Origin: Gymnogyps californianus
Lineage: Eukaryota; Chordata; Aves; Accipitriformes; Cathartidae
Length of the DNA: 64,000 bases
Assembly: GCF_018139145.2 (NCBI RefSeq)
Contig: NC_059475.1
Coordinates: forward strand, 20,340,937-20,404,936
Direction of reading: 5' to 3'
Position 1 is the first letter of the stretch; each line of letters starts with the position of its first letter. Under the pieces are notes generated by a model, which made no database searches, was not told the DNA's origin, and was given only the letters and a program-made list of their open reading frames with translations. The translations under genes and the position numbers were made by a program. Below, piece after piece: positions 13,501-25,500 of this stretch.

Positions 13501-16500
13501 AAGGAGGGGGTAAAAAAAAAAAGAAAAAAAGAAAATCTTCTTTCAGATTTCAGAACCACACACACAAAGGCACATGCACACGCACCTCACCTCCATCCAA
13601 AACAGTTACTGAAGTTATTTTATAGAGCTGCTGCTCCACCTGGAGAAGAACTCCAGCCTCTCCCCCAGCAGGGCATCTTGTCCCATCTGGGCACGATCCC
13701 TGTGCTTCCTTCCACGTTCCCTTACACACCAGCCAGAAAGTCTCTCACAGCCTACCACTGCCTGTCCTCACTGCAAGGCAGCTACTTCCAGATCTTCAAG
13801 TGGGGCATGGTGGCAGAGCAGGCAAAGACACATGCCAGCACGGCTGTGCCCAAGAAGAGCACAGAGCAGCCTTGCCAGTGACATTTGGGAACACAAAGAC
13901 TTTTCCATGAAAAAATAAGAAGAATTAAAAATAGATCACATATTCGTACTTATCTTGGAGACCGGGAAAGGCCAGAGATGGAGTTGACTGTTCTAGATGT
14001 CAGAGAGGCCCCCAGCTTTCTCCTAGCCCTCTGACACAAGGCTCACTGCTGCACCTCCACCCCAGCAGAATTCACAGGAATGGGGAGCTGCCCCAGAGGA
14101 ACATCTGAAAACATCTGCTACAAACTCAAGGGGTCAGAGAAACTCCAAAACCTTCCTGTGCCCCTCCACCCCCAGTCAGCCAGCAGCACATCTGGGAATC
14201 CATCTTCTTCCTCACCACCCAGCTCCAGGGATGCATCCAGCTTCACTCCCCTCCTCACATGTGCCCAGTGCCTGTCACAACGCATAGACCCGACGTGTGC
14301 AGCAGGCAGCACCCACTGCAGCCCTGCACGAGGCTGGGTGACAGTCACAAGCTAACGCGCCTTGGGTTAAACCCGGGCAGTTGGCAACAGTAACCAGCAG
14401 AGCTTGTCTCCAGCATGGGCAGAGGTGCTGCAAAGTCTGTATTAAGCACCACACCGGGCCTTGTGAGCTCAGGTCATTGTCCCCCGTGGAAGTGACAGGC
14501 CCCCGAATGGTGACAGCAACAGCAGCAGATGAAAGGAGGGTGGTTGGGAATTAGGATTTTCTTTCTGAGACTAACCAGCTTCTTGGCTTCAAAAGCATCT
14601 CGTTCATCTCGAAGTTTCTTGTTCATCTCTCTGCTCCAAAGGAAGACACAGGAGAGACACAGTGAAGCACTCATCAAAAATGGAGTAAAGACCAACATTT
14701 GAAAGCTAGAACAGAAAGGGAGCTTGGGACACAGATAAAGATGTTATTTATTGCCAGACATGTTGGGATTTCCATGTATCCTAGCTCAGGTAATGGGCTC
14801 CACATGGTCCCCTTAACCAGCAGGAAAGACTAAATTCCTCCAGTGGAGGGATTACTTGGTGAAATAACACAGCCTGTACTCCACCAGAGCTGGCCAGATT
14901 GCACAACTGTGTCTGGACCTAGAAAAACAAGCAGTGTCTGAGCGCTGCTTGAATACACTCCCATAGCTTTCTGTGCAAGAAATGCTGAAGTGCTGAAACC
15001 TCAGCCCCCTACGTGCACAAGAGCTCAGCAATTCCCCACAGCCCTGTTCTTACCTGAGGAGCTCCAGCTGCCGAAGGAGGCTTTGTTTCTCTTTCTGCAT
15101 GTTCTTGGAGACTCTAAACACATCCCTGGGTGAAGGGGATTTTAAAAGGGGAAATAAGTTAATGGGAGAGGAAATACAAAGATCCCTTTCTCAGGTACAC
15201 TCATGGTATTCTCAAAGATAAGGGCCTGCCCTATGGTAGGAGGATTCAGAGGAAGCAGCACTGCCGCGGGAGCTGGGATGGCTGGGTTGTACCCCAGCTC
15301 TCCTCCAACGTGAGGGCAGGCAACCCATTTTCTCCTTTCACACTCCAGTTTCCTCAGCTGCTAGGGATGGGAAGGATGCTCACTGCCATCTGGATCTGAA
15401 ACATCCCAATGTTTTAGCTACGTATTATTAGATGAAGCCCAGAAACAGGAACACAAATGATTAGAAGAGGATCTGTAGGAATTTTATAGAGGCAATGGTG
15501 AAATGGAAAATACACAGAAGAGAAGCCTCCTTTAGACTGAGGAACATCTGTATTTTTTACGCTGCTTTTCTAGCCAAATATCAATGAACATATTCATTTC
15601 CCACTAAAGGCAGGCAGGAGGTAGCAGTATCACTCCCTGTTTAGGCCTGTAAGACCACTGGGATGTTACTTCTTTTCCTCAAGAAGAGACAGGCAATCCT
15701 CTGATGAGACCAAGGCTTCTAATTAGAGGTCCTTATTCTTTAACTACATGCCCACCCTTCCTTCTCTGCCTGGGTCCCTGTCCTGACACCCCCTTCCCTG
15801 CCCATTCCCACCTGTCCTTCTGCTCTTGCTCAAGCTGAGCCTCTTTCTGGAGCTTCTGTAATTGCCCCTTCACCGCCTCCAGCTCCCATTTGCTTTTCTC
15901 TAGCTCTTCCAGCAGGTTTTCATTCAGGTGCCGGAGCCTTTCATTCTGCACACGGGTCTCCAGCTGCTCTGAGTTCAGTGACTGTAGCTGATGTTCCAGC
16001 TGCAATGGGAGAAGAGGAGGAGGGGTTAAACACAGAGAGGAAGGGTTTTGTGCTACAATCATGCCTGTAAAAACAGGCTGAAAAAGCAGATGTAAAAAAC
16101 AAGGCAGAAGGGAGGTAAACACAACTTAGCTCTACAGGACCACCAGTGGCATTGAGAAGATGAATTGGAAGCAATTATTTCTAATCACACCAGCACTGGG
16201 GAGCAAGCAATGCAGTTAGTCAGGCATAGCTGAGGAAGTGCTTCAGGCAGCATGAGGAGCTTGCTGTTGTCAGGCATTGTAGAAATCAGAGTGCAAATGA
16301 GGGTCAAAGGAGGACTGAAAAAATTTGAGCGGAAGCAGGGGTGTGTCTGTTGGGACTTATTAAGCACAGCTGTTGAAATGCATCCTCTAGTTTGGGGGCT
16401 TCCTGAGCCCATGGCAGCTGAAAGGAGGATATATCGAGGTGCTAGGGGAATCTCACACTACTCCTGGAAAGTCAAGTGACTGGGTGGCCTTTACTACTGT

Positions 16501-19500
16501 TGGAGACAGGACCTCGGGCTACAGATGTTGTTTAAATGCCACCAGGGCACAGCCAGACTCTAGGCAGCACAAGACCCCAGCACAACTAACAAGCCTGATC
16601 TGGGAAGTTCAAAGCCTGCTGTCATGTACTCAACCAGTGATGCAATTCCTCACAAATGGCTGGCGTAGTCTGGGAAAGAGTCAAAGACAGACGCAGAAGT
16701 CAAACCCTCCCATCTCAGATGACAAGAAGGATCATACTGACACTTCAGTATCTAGCCAGCCATATACCAGACTACCAGGGCCCTCTGCTGAAGCTGGTGC
16801 TATGCAGAAATTGTGGTACCCATCTGAGAACTTAGAGCCCCAAAATAAAATTATACAATCCATGCTTGCAACCAGAGAGGAGCACCAGGAACCAGTTCTG
16901 ACCAGTGTAGTAGGTGGCAGAGTCAGCCTTCACATTTATACCTTCAGCTTGCCTTTTGTCTCAGCCTACCTTCTCCCCCTCTCAAAGGAAAAGTAAAGTG
17001 GTACACTGTGGCACAAGATAAAGTGCTTTTTTCTTGCTACCCTGCTCTCTGCCAGCACACGCATACAACAGTCATGAGCAGGGGTGAACAGCGATGACCT
17101 TTCCTAGGTTCCTTGAAACACAAGCCCCCCATCTCTCCCCGCTGAGGCTACAAGCACAAGTCACACCCAGCTTTGTCTGGAGACTTCCAGCCCTTTGGAC
17201 ATCAGGGAAAATTTGAGCATGACCACATATGCTGAGCAGTGGAGTTGAGACTAAGAAACGGCAACCCCTGCCCACAGCCTTTGGATCTTTCAATAAGTCA
17301 GGGGACAGGCTTTAAGTAAAGCACACCTGCCCCTCCCTAAGAAACCTCTATCACACACAACTCTCCCGTTTATGTTGTCGGTACTTGGAAGCGATACTGT
17401 AGAATAGCACGATCACAATACTGGTCTTACGCCACAAGAGGGACCTGATTATCCACATAGCTTAGTACAAGCCTCAGAGTTAAGAGCATCAGAAATGACC
17501 GTTCAAGTAAAAGTGTCCATGTAGCCCAGTACTCTGCCTTGACCCATAGCAAGAGTAGATGCTACCTAGGAAGAGCATGCCTGGACACCTAACTATGGTC
17601 CATTCCCCTCATACACCCCCAGCATCTATGGTCCCTGGACTAGGGATGTTATAGGCCACATCCCTGACTATTCCTCCTTTTAATAAACATTTACGAGCCT
17701 GTTGCCCGTTTGTTTCTCCAATCCGTTTTTGAACTGCTGGTACTGCCTGCCTGCTGTGGCAAAAAATCCAGCACTAATCTCTGTGTAAAGAAGTATGTTC
17801 TAAATCAAATTCATACTGGTCTCACTGAGTGTCCCTCACCTCTGCTGTTGCAGGATTTAGGGAATAACGGTTCTATGTGGACCTTATCCACCACCTTCCT
17901 GAGTCTATAAAGCTCACTTATATCTTCCCTCAGTCTCCTCCTCTCCAAAATCAAGACTAAGCTTTCCCAGTTTCTCTTCCTAAGGCAGATGCTCCATTTC
18001 CTTAATCACAGTAGTTCTCTTTACCTTCATACTCAAGAAGGACACAGCAGAGTTAGAGGAGACCAGAACTGCACACACCAATTGAGGCACATCAAGGGTG
18101 TGGGCACCAGGAAAATTACATCCTCTATCTTATTCTCAATATTCTTCCTGACAGCACCTAAGTTTTGCAGGCTTTTCCAGCTGCTGCACAATGAGTTGAT
18201 GATTTCAGAGAAGTGCCATTTCATCCACAGCACAGCTAGGTATCCAACTTGGATACCCCCAGTTGCCAGCACCTTACAGGTACCTCCCATGACTTGTTTC
18301 TGTGGGGGCCATGTCTCAGTTCTTCAGATAAAAAGGAAAAAGACATCCAGAATGGACCATCCCATACAAATGTCCATGCCAGGGACATCAGAGCTAAAGG
18401 AAAGTTTCTGCTTTGATCTTTTCTGTGACTGATTAATCAGTACATCATTGGGTGCTGAAATGCAAATATACAGAATGTACAGCTCTAAGTGTCACAGAAC
18501 TGTTCACTCTGGGTTATTTTGGAGCAGCCAGAAAACACAAACTAGAGAAATTTGGCTCATACACAGCTTTCTTAAACACCACAAAAGGCTCCAAACTCAC
18601 AACTTCCAAATTTTTACCCTGTCTTCCTTGCCAAATAGTTATTGTACAACTGATAGGAAGATTGTGCCAAGAGAAAACAAAGCAGATAAGAAAATGCATG
18701 GACAAAACATTCACAGGAAGACATTACAGTTGAAGACAAACCAATCACTTGACAAACCACTTCAACACCTTCAGAGACAGGAGAGAACTAGAGTAGGTAG
18801 TACCAGATTAGCTAGTACCAACCCTCAGCAGATGAAAACCATTCTCAGTCAGAAAAGGTCTTAGCAGAAAGGCAGTAGAAGGGGACATGCTTCTTTAGAA
18901 AGGATTTGGGTCCTGTTACCTTCTTCTGGCGGTACAGGATTTTCTCCAGCTCCTGCTCTTTGCTGCGCAGTTCCTTCTGGAGCAGGTTACTCCTGTCATG
19001 TCTCAGTGCTTCCTGCAGAGGTAAAGATACACAGCTGTGCATACAACACCCAGCACGGTAAGAGCTGTTCCTCAGCCAGATGAGCCACCATCTCTGCTTC
19101 AGACCAGAGAAAGTTTGGCTTCAGCCAAGAGAGATGAGGTACCTGGCAGATCATCCTCTCCCTTTCTGCTCTGATCTGTTGCTCCATTTCTTCATAAAGG
19201 CACCTGACTTCTCGGTCATGATCTGTCTCCTTCCTACAAAAGACAGGGTGCACACAGGTCAGGAGAGAGAAAGAGAATACAGAAAGGAAACAGGAGAGGA
19301 GGGTGGAAATAGACTCCCACTAACAGCTGTGTGGCATTGAGTGGGATTTTAACTAGACTAAATGTTATGGGTGGGCACTGATGCAAAACAAACACGTGGG
19401 GATCAGATCAAGATAAAGAGTCATTTTATTACAGCAAGAAACATCTCTGCATCCTGTAACTCAGTCTCTCCTCGCATTTGAGGCAGCATCCAAACATCAG

Positions 19501-22500
19501 CTGGTTCCTGACAGCAAATGACCATGATGGTCTCCTTACCGCTTCAATGCCTGTTCCATAGACTCCTTCTCGTGATTCACCTCCCTTATGTATGATGAAA
19601 CACGCAACAGAAACTCTTCAAAATTGGATAAGAGCTCCGGGCGCTCCTTTCGTAGCCGAGCCCAGAGCTCCTGAATCTCACATGGACTGGAGCAAGCACA
19701 CGAGAGAGAAGGAAAGCAAATGAGTTTGTGTCATCTTATAGACTGTTATTCCAACTCCAACACGCACTCGGGACAGACAAACTGCCCTTTTCCTGTGACG
19801 ACCTCCATTACACCATGATAGCAAAGAGGGAAGTTGGACAGTGACGGAGCATGCACGTGGAGTGAGATCTACTGCAAGGTTAAAATAAAGGAAGTCATCT
19901 GAAAGAGGAAGAGAAAAGTAATCTAGGAAGCAAACCTGGAATGATTATTTTTCCAAGTATTCAGCAATAACACATTTGGTGTCTAAACCAAGACTCGAAG
20001 AGATGAACACTCAGCAAATTTGGTGTGAGCTATGGTCAAGCAGCAAAATGTTATAGCCCAGGGATTTTAGCACACATCACATAGGTGTTTTTCTCACACC
20101 AGGACTGTACTGGTGGATGCTACTGTCCTTCTTATTTATTTATTTTACAGGTTTGGAAACTGAGGCACAAAAAAAGAAGTGAATTTGCCCAGGTGTCACA
20201 TCAGGATAATAATGGAGGAAGCCTTGGAAACCCAAAGTCTTCTTTTTCTGAACCTGCAATAATGATTACACTGTTTTGGCATTTAATTCATCGCAACTTG
20301 AACACAGCACTTATAAACTTACTCTTTCCCAAAGAGTCTTATAAGCCTGCAGACATCAATTCATGCTTCTTTTTAGGGAAGAGCTTTTTATTATTATTTT
20401 TAATTTTTTTTTTTAATCCATGGAGTAGTTTGGAGGAACTGCCTTGAAATATACAGAATAATTATACCTATAGACATTATCCAAATAGATATTTTTCTTT
20501 GTCTATGTATTTGTCTCTCTTAATATTCTTTGTGAAAAAACAAACAAAAAAACCAGTCAAAAAGCTCTTGATTCCCCCTGTCACCATTGCACAATAACTT
20601 CCTTTTTCTGTCCCAAATTGAAAAAGTTACTAGCACTTCATGAAAACTTTGTGTTTTAGATAAAAGAACATAGAGTCCCGTTAATAAACAAAACCATTTC
20701 TTTCTAGCAAAAACAGTGAAGATAGTTCAGATTCCTGCTCCAACTCCAATTAGATTCTGGTTTATATTACTTCTTTACAACAGCTGGCTTAGCACAAAGG
20801 CATGACATGAAGTAGCTACTGAACTCATTGCATAAAACTGCAAGTAAGTGGTCAAAATAAAACACAGGATCATTCCACTTTAAGACTTGATACTTCTCAA
20901 AGCAGAGTGATAAACAGCAGAGTCTGTTTTTCCAGAACAGTAATATGGCCTTTCACAGTGTCATCCTATTATTTGGGGCATAACAGCTTTCCAGAGTTTT
21001 TCAGGACAGGACAAGTTGTTTAGCATTAAAAGAAACATGCAGGTGCTTTGCATCACAATGCAAATGAGACAAAAAAAAAAAAAATCTGTTTCGTGACAGA
21101 TGCAGCTCTGAAAGCAGCAAACTCCTTCACTCTCAGCTTCTGTCTCCAATCCTGCCCCTACCTGGGCTGTCCCCTGCAAATTGGCAACACTGGTGGACTA
21201 CGATGCCTGAAAAAAAGGGCTGCCACAGATGCAGTTGGTCACCCCAGCAGATGTGCATCAGTAAGATCCAGTTATGGATAATGCTTCACTTGGGAAGGCC
21301 CTAAAAAAAGGCTGGATGACACTGGGGCCAGCAGACTCTACTGGGGCCACGTGCAGGGGCATTAATATCAAGTTTCAAGGCTCAGGTGAGCATCCCTTGC
21401 CCAGTTTAGCCTTTCACACTCTTCAAGATCAGCCCAGTCCCAAGCAGCTCCTTGAGCACAGATCTTTCATGGAGACTCTCAGAATTAAGATTGTCTGAAC
21501 ATATGTGAACAGTCACACACCATTTTGGAACAGACAGCACACTCATCCTCCTTACCTCGTCTAACCCTCACATGCTTCTTTTCATTCGCTGTGTGCAGAT
21601 GGGCTTCCATGCCACCGTTACATTTTACAGCTGTAGTATGAACTCTAGTTTGGGAAACTCTTTGTGAAAAGTACTACACTAAAAGTAATTGGTAACTGAT
21701 GAGAAAACCCGGACTTCACTGCATTTGTTACCAAGCATATGAAAACCTGAGACAGCAGTACAGAAAGCCCAAGCAGCACTTCAGAGAGCAAGCAGCTCAG
21801 TTCACCTCTTTGGTCTTTGCTGGTACTTTGAAGTTTTGGTATTGCAAGATCAAAAGAGAGTAGAAGTAATGCCATGCAACTCCCCTACTTACTCTTCAAA
21901 CATTTGGGCTGCTCCGAGCTGCTCCATCATGGAACAGAATCGTTTCTCTTCATCATCATCTGCCGGGTCCAAGTCATCTGACCAGCCTGACTCAAAGGTC
22001 TCCTCGTGTCTGGAGTGATCCATTCTCCCAGCCCCTTGACACAATTCAATCCCTATTAACTTTCCTGGTGGAAGGAGATGGGAAGAAGGAGAATAAAGAA
22101 AGTCAAATTGGATGTCATTTAATAAGCTATTTAAATGGCAGCCCAACAGAGCTCCATGAGAAGCTGCCTGCACACTGCTGGTGTAGAATACAGCTCCTGG
22201 TCAGTAAAGAGCCTCCATTCTGACGTCCTGAGTAATGTCAGTGTTCAGTCTGCAATGCTGGGACTGAAACTAGCTTCCAGCCCAACAACAGGCTGTTAGG
22301 GCTGTGCTCACATCTGTGTGAAGATGATCTACCACCCATGGCCTTGGATTCTCAGCATGTGAAGCACGCGGCATTAGGTCACTTCACTCCCATGGAACGG
22401 CGCTGTGGGTTCAGTTGCCAATGATCCCACAAGCTCCCTCTGAGACTGCAAGCCTGGCACTTAATAGCACCATGCCTCAGTTGCCCAGCTTAAAAAAAGT

Positions 22501-25500
22501 GAGATCATTACCCCTCCCTTCTCATGTGCTACATCTGTTCTGATTCAAGTGCTACGGGACAAGGACCGCCTCTTGCTAGGATTGTGTAGAGTGTCTGAAC
22601 AAAATGAACTTACCCTCTGAGCACCCTCTCCTGCCCCATCCCACATACAGATGGCTTCCAGCTATGTGGATCCTGTTTCATGCTGAGACACATGCCATGA
22701 GAACTTCATGCTATGCAAGGCATGTGACAAATACTGGTGCTGGGAACAAATTCTTCTCAAAGAAACAAATCAAGCAATCCTATCCAAAACGCAGGACCCC
22801 ATCCTGCATACAGAGGTCAGACCTCCATCAGTAGCTACTCTTTCTTTCCAAAACATATCTGCTTGGTTCAAAAGGCAGAAATGACATCCCAACTGCAAGG
22901 CCAGGAGCCAAGGATGTTCACAGCACAGATAAGAACATGAAGCTGCTCTAAGGGGAAAAATATCCACTATTTGTGTACCTCAAGTGACTTAACTCCACCA
23001 CTTCTTAGCTCCATATGTCCAGAATCTAGCTGCTTCTCTCCTGCTCTTACAACGTGCTGTAAAAAAAACTTGCAGTGTGGAGATATGGGCCCTACTCAGC
23101 TTAAAGGCTGAGGCTCAGACAGTTAATTAAGGAGGTGGGCTTAGATTAGGCACTTTGGATGTCTGCTTTAAAGAAAGAGTCATTATGTCTCATTATCTCT
23201 CTTTTACAGCTGGGAAAATTGAGGTAGAGAATGATCTGAAGATGGTTTTGACATCCTAGAAGGACCTCCGATTGCTTTAAATTGAACAATTTAAATGTAT
23301 GCTCTTTTGTCAGTTGTGCAGATGCACCCTGTAACCTCTCAGAGGCCATGCAAGGAGCCCTCTCAAGAAGCAGACTTGATTGCAGCTTGAACCGCTTCCC
23401 TCAATTTCCCCCTGCACACTCCAGAAGGAAGACAGCAATATGCCAGGCCAAACTCTTGAGTTAGGGGCAAAGTCTGAAAAGGATTTCAATGAAGCCAGAC
23501 ACAAAGAACGGCCATAAAGAAAAGAAATGCAGAAATTAAGTGTTTTGCCTAGACTGGAGCAAGTCCCACAGAGCCAGGCTGCCAACACAGAGTGGCACCT
23601 GGCAACTGGTGGCTGACACAAAGAGAAATCTTGCCTACCTCTACCAGCAATGGCACTGAGGCAGGTACCCTCATGATGTCCATCTATGGCTATGGCTGGG
23701 ACAAATGCCTCAAACAATGAGATTTGGGAATAACCAAGTCATAACACAGAGAGCAGTGGGGATGCCAAGGTGCTCAAATGGTGCCCATTCACCTTCCACA
23801 CAGTGCTGGGCAGGAAGGCCCACACTCCTGAGATGACTCTTGTTTCTGGCAAAGGCAGCACAACCAGCCAACAAGGCTTCACCCCGGCAGGCAGGGGCAC
23901 AAGGCAGAAACAGGCATAGTCAGCAGGCACTCAATCGGCTAACACATTCCCTGAACAGGCTAGCCCAAGACACAGCTTTCCGTGTTTATTCTAAGGAAAT
24001 CTTTACAGCTTCTCCTTTCAGGGGTGGATGTTTCTGGCCATTCAAATTGAAGCACCAAAAAGGCCCCCCCTGTCCAAGCTGTGAGAAAGCCATGAGCAGC
24101 CACAATCTGAGCAATCAGGACACTGCAATTCAATCCTCCTCAATCACTTCTGAAAACCCTAGACCACCTGTGTTCACTTGCTTTGACCTGATCCAATTAA
24201 CACCTCTACATGTCCAAGGAAGGTGCTAACAGGGTGCAGATTTTCTGAGAGCTTATAACCAGCTAAGGCAACTAAGTACCTACAGCAAAGGTTATTATTG
24301 CTATGGTCTTTCCTCCTCCTTAACATCTCTTGCACTGCTTGTGCTGCTGGATGATAACTGGTATAGGATCAGCATTATCCTAGTGTTTGGAAAATACAAC
24401 AGTAAGAGGAAAACAAAAGCTCATTTGCCAGCGTGCTAGCCTACTAACAGGACTCCTACTAATATCCTTGAACAGCACTGCTACCAGCTGGAGATAGTTG
24501 CCAAGAGGCATATTTCTGTCCCTTCATTCAACAAGGGTCCTTATCCAGATGAACAACTGTGGATCACATAGCCAGATACAGGCTACAGTATGTACCATCT
24601 CCAGTAGGAGATGTTCAGAAGCTGGCTCCACCAGGTAGGCAGGTAACAGTTGTGGAAGAAGGCAACACAAAGCCTCAGGAAGGGGGAATAGCAGTACTGC
24701 ACACACACCTTCTCCAATGATATTCACATAAGCATGGGGCATTGCCCTGCATAGCTGGTACAGCTTCAGCAGAACCACTGCACTTTCTTTCTTACCAACA
24801 TAAAACATCATGTCATAGGTGGGCTTTTTCCTTCCTCTACCTTTGTGCAGTCCTTACCTAGTCCCATGCTGAACTCCACAGGTGTCAGGTATCCATTATT
24901 GTTCTGTTCCAAGCTGTCAAAAACAGTCTCCAGCTGCTCAAGGGTTAGGGGAAGTTCACTCTGGAGCCGCTTCAAAGACAAAAGAACAAACAAAATTAAG
25001 GCATGACTCAAGTCTTCCCTGTGACTAGCTCCTGTCCCTGCCATCCTCAGCTTTGGCCCACAGTGATGTGCCCTTTCAGCACTGCATCCTGGCTGGGATG
25101 CAACAGTCTGCCAGTACAGCTGAGTGATGACACAAATACTTGTTTGGACCCACTGATACGGCGACACTTTCCATTACTGGATGATTCAACCAGGACTGCA
25201 GGAGGGAACTTTGGGTTATTTTGTTTGGAGGGAGCCCAACCCTCTTCCTCCCCCACTTCAGAACCACTGCCTCTAGTTCACTGCCTGCCTCCCTCCACCC
25301 CTGCCCAAAGGTGGCTGTCCCCCGGGGGCACTGCCAGCCTCCTGCAACCACTGCTGGCTCTCTATGGGCACATCAGGTACCAGCTCCATCTCTTTGGCCA
25401 GAGAGGGAGGACAGACTTGTGGGTGTCTGGATTCAGTTCCCAGGTCTTGCAGGAAATCTTGCAGATCATAAACAGAATGTTCAGTCCATAACAGAGAGTC

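Larger units (their letters stand above)
7636..14575 (-). other. CRACR2B: CRACR2B introns around exon 11
   Basis: Apart from exon 11 (10323-10402) this is intronic. It contains an A-run at 9674-9690, a MIR-like fragment near 11080-11160 and low-complexity stretches near 13510-13580. A minus-strand AATAAA at 13438-13433 could serve a short transcript that ends in the intron after exon 10. Confidence 0.5.

Noticed and set aside
16439..16996. 185-codon plus-strand open frame
   Set aside because: It lies in an intron, with no domain and no homology pattern recognised.
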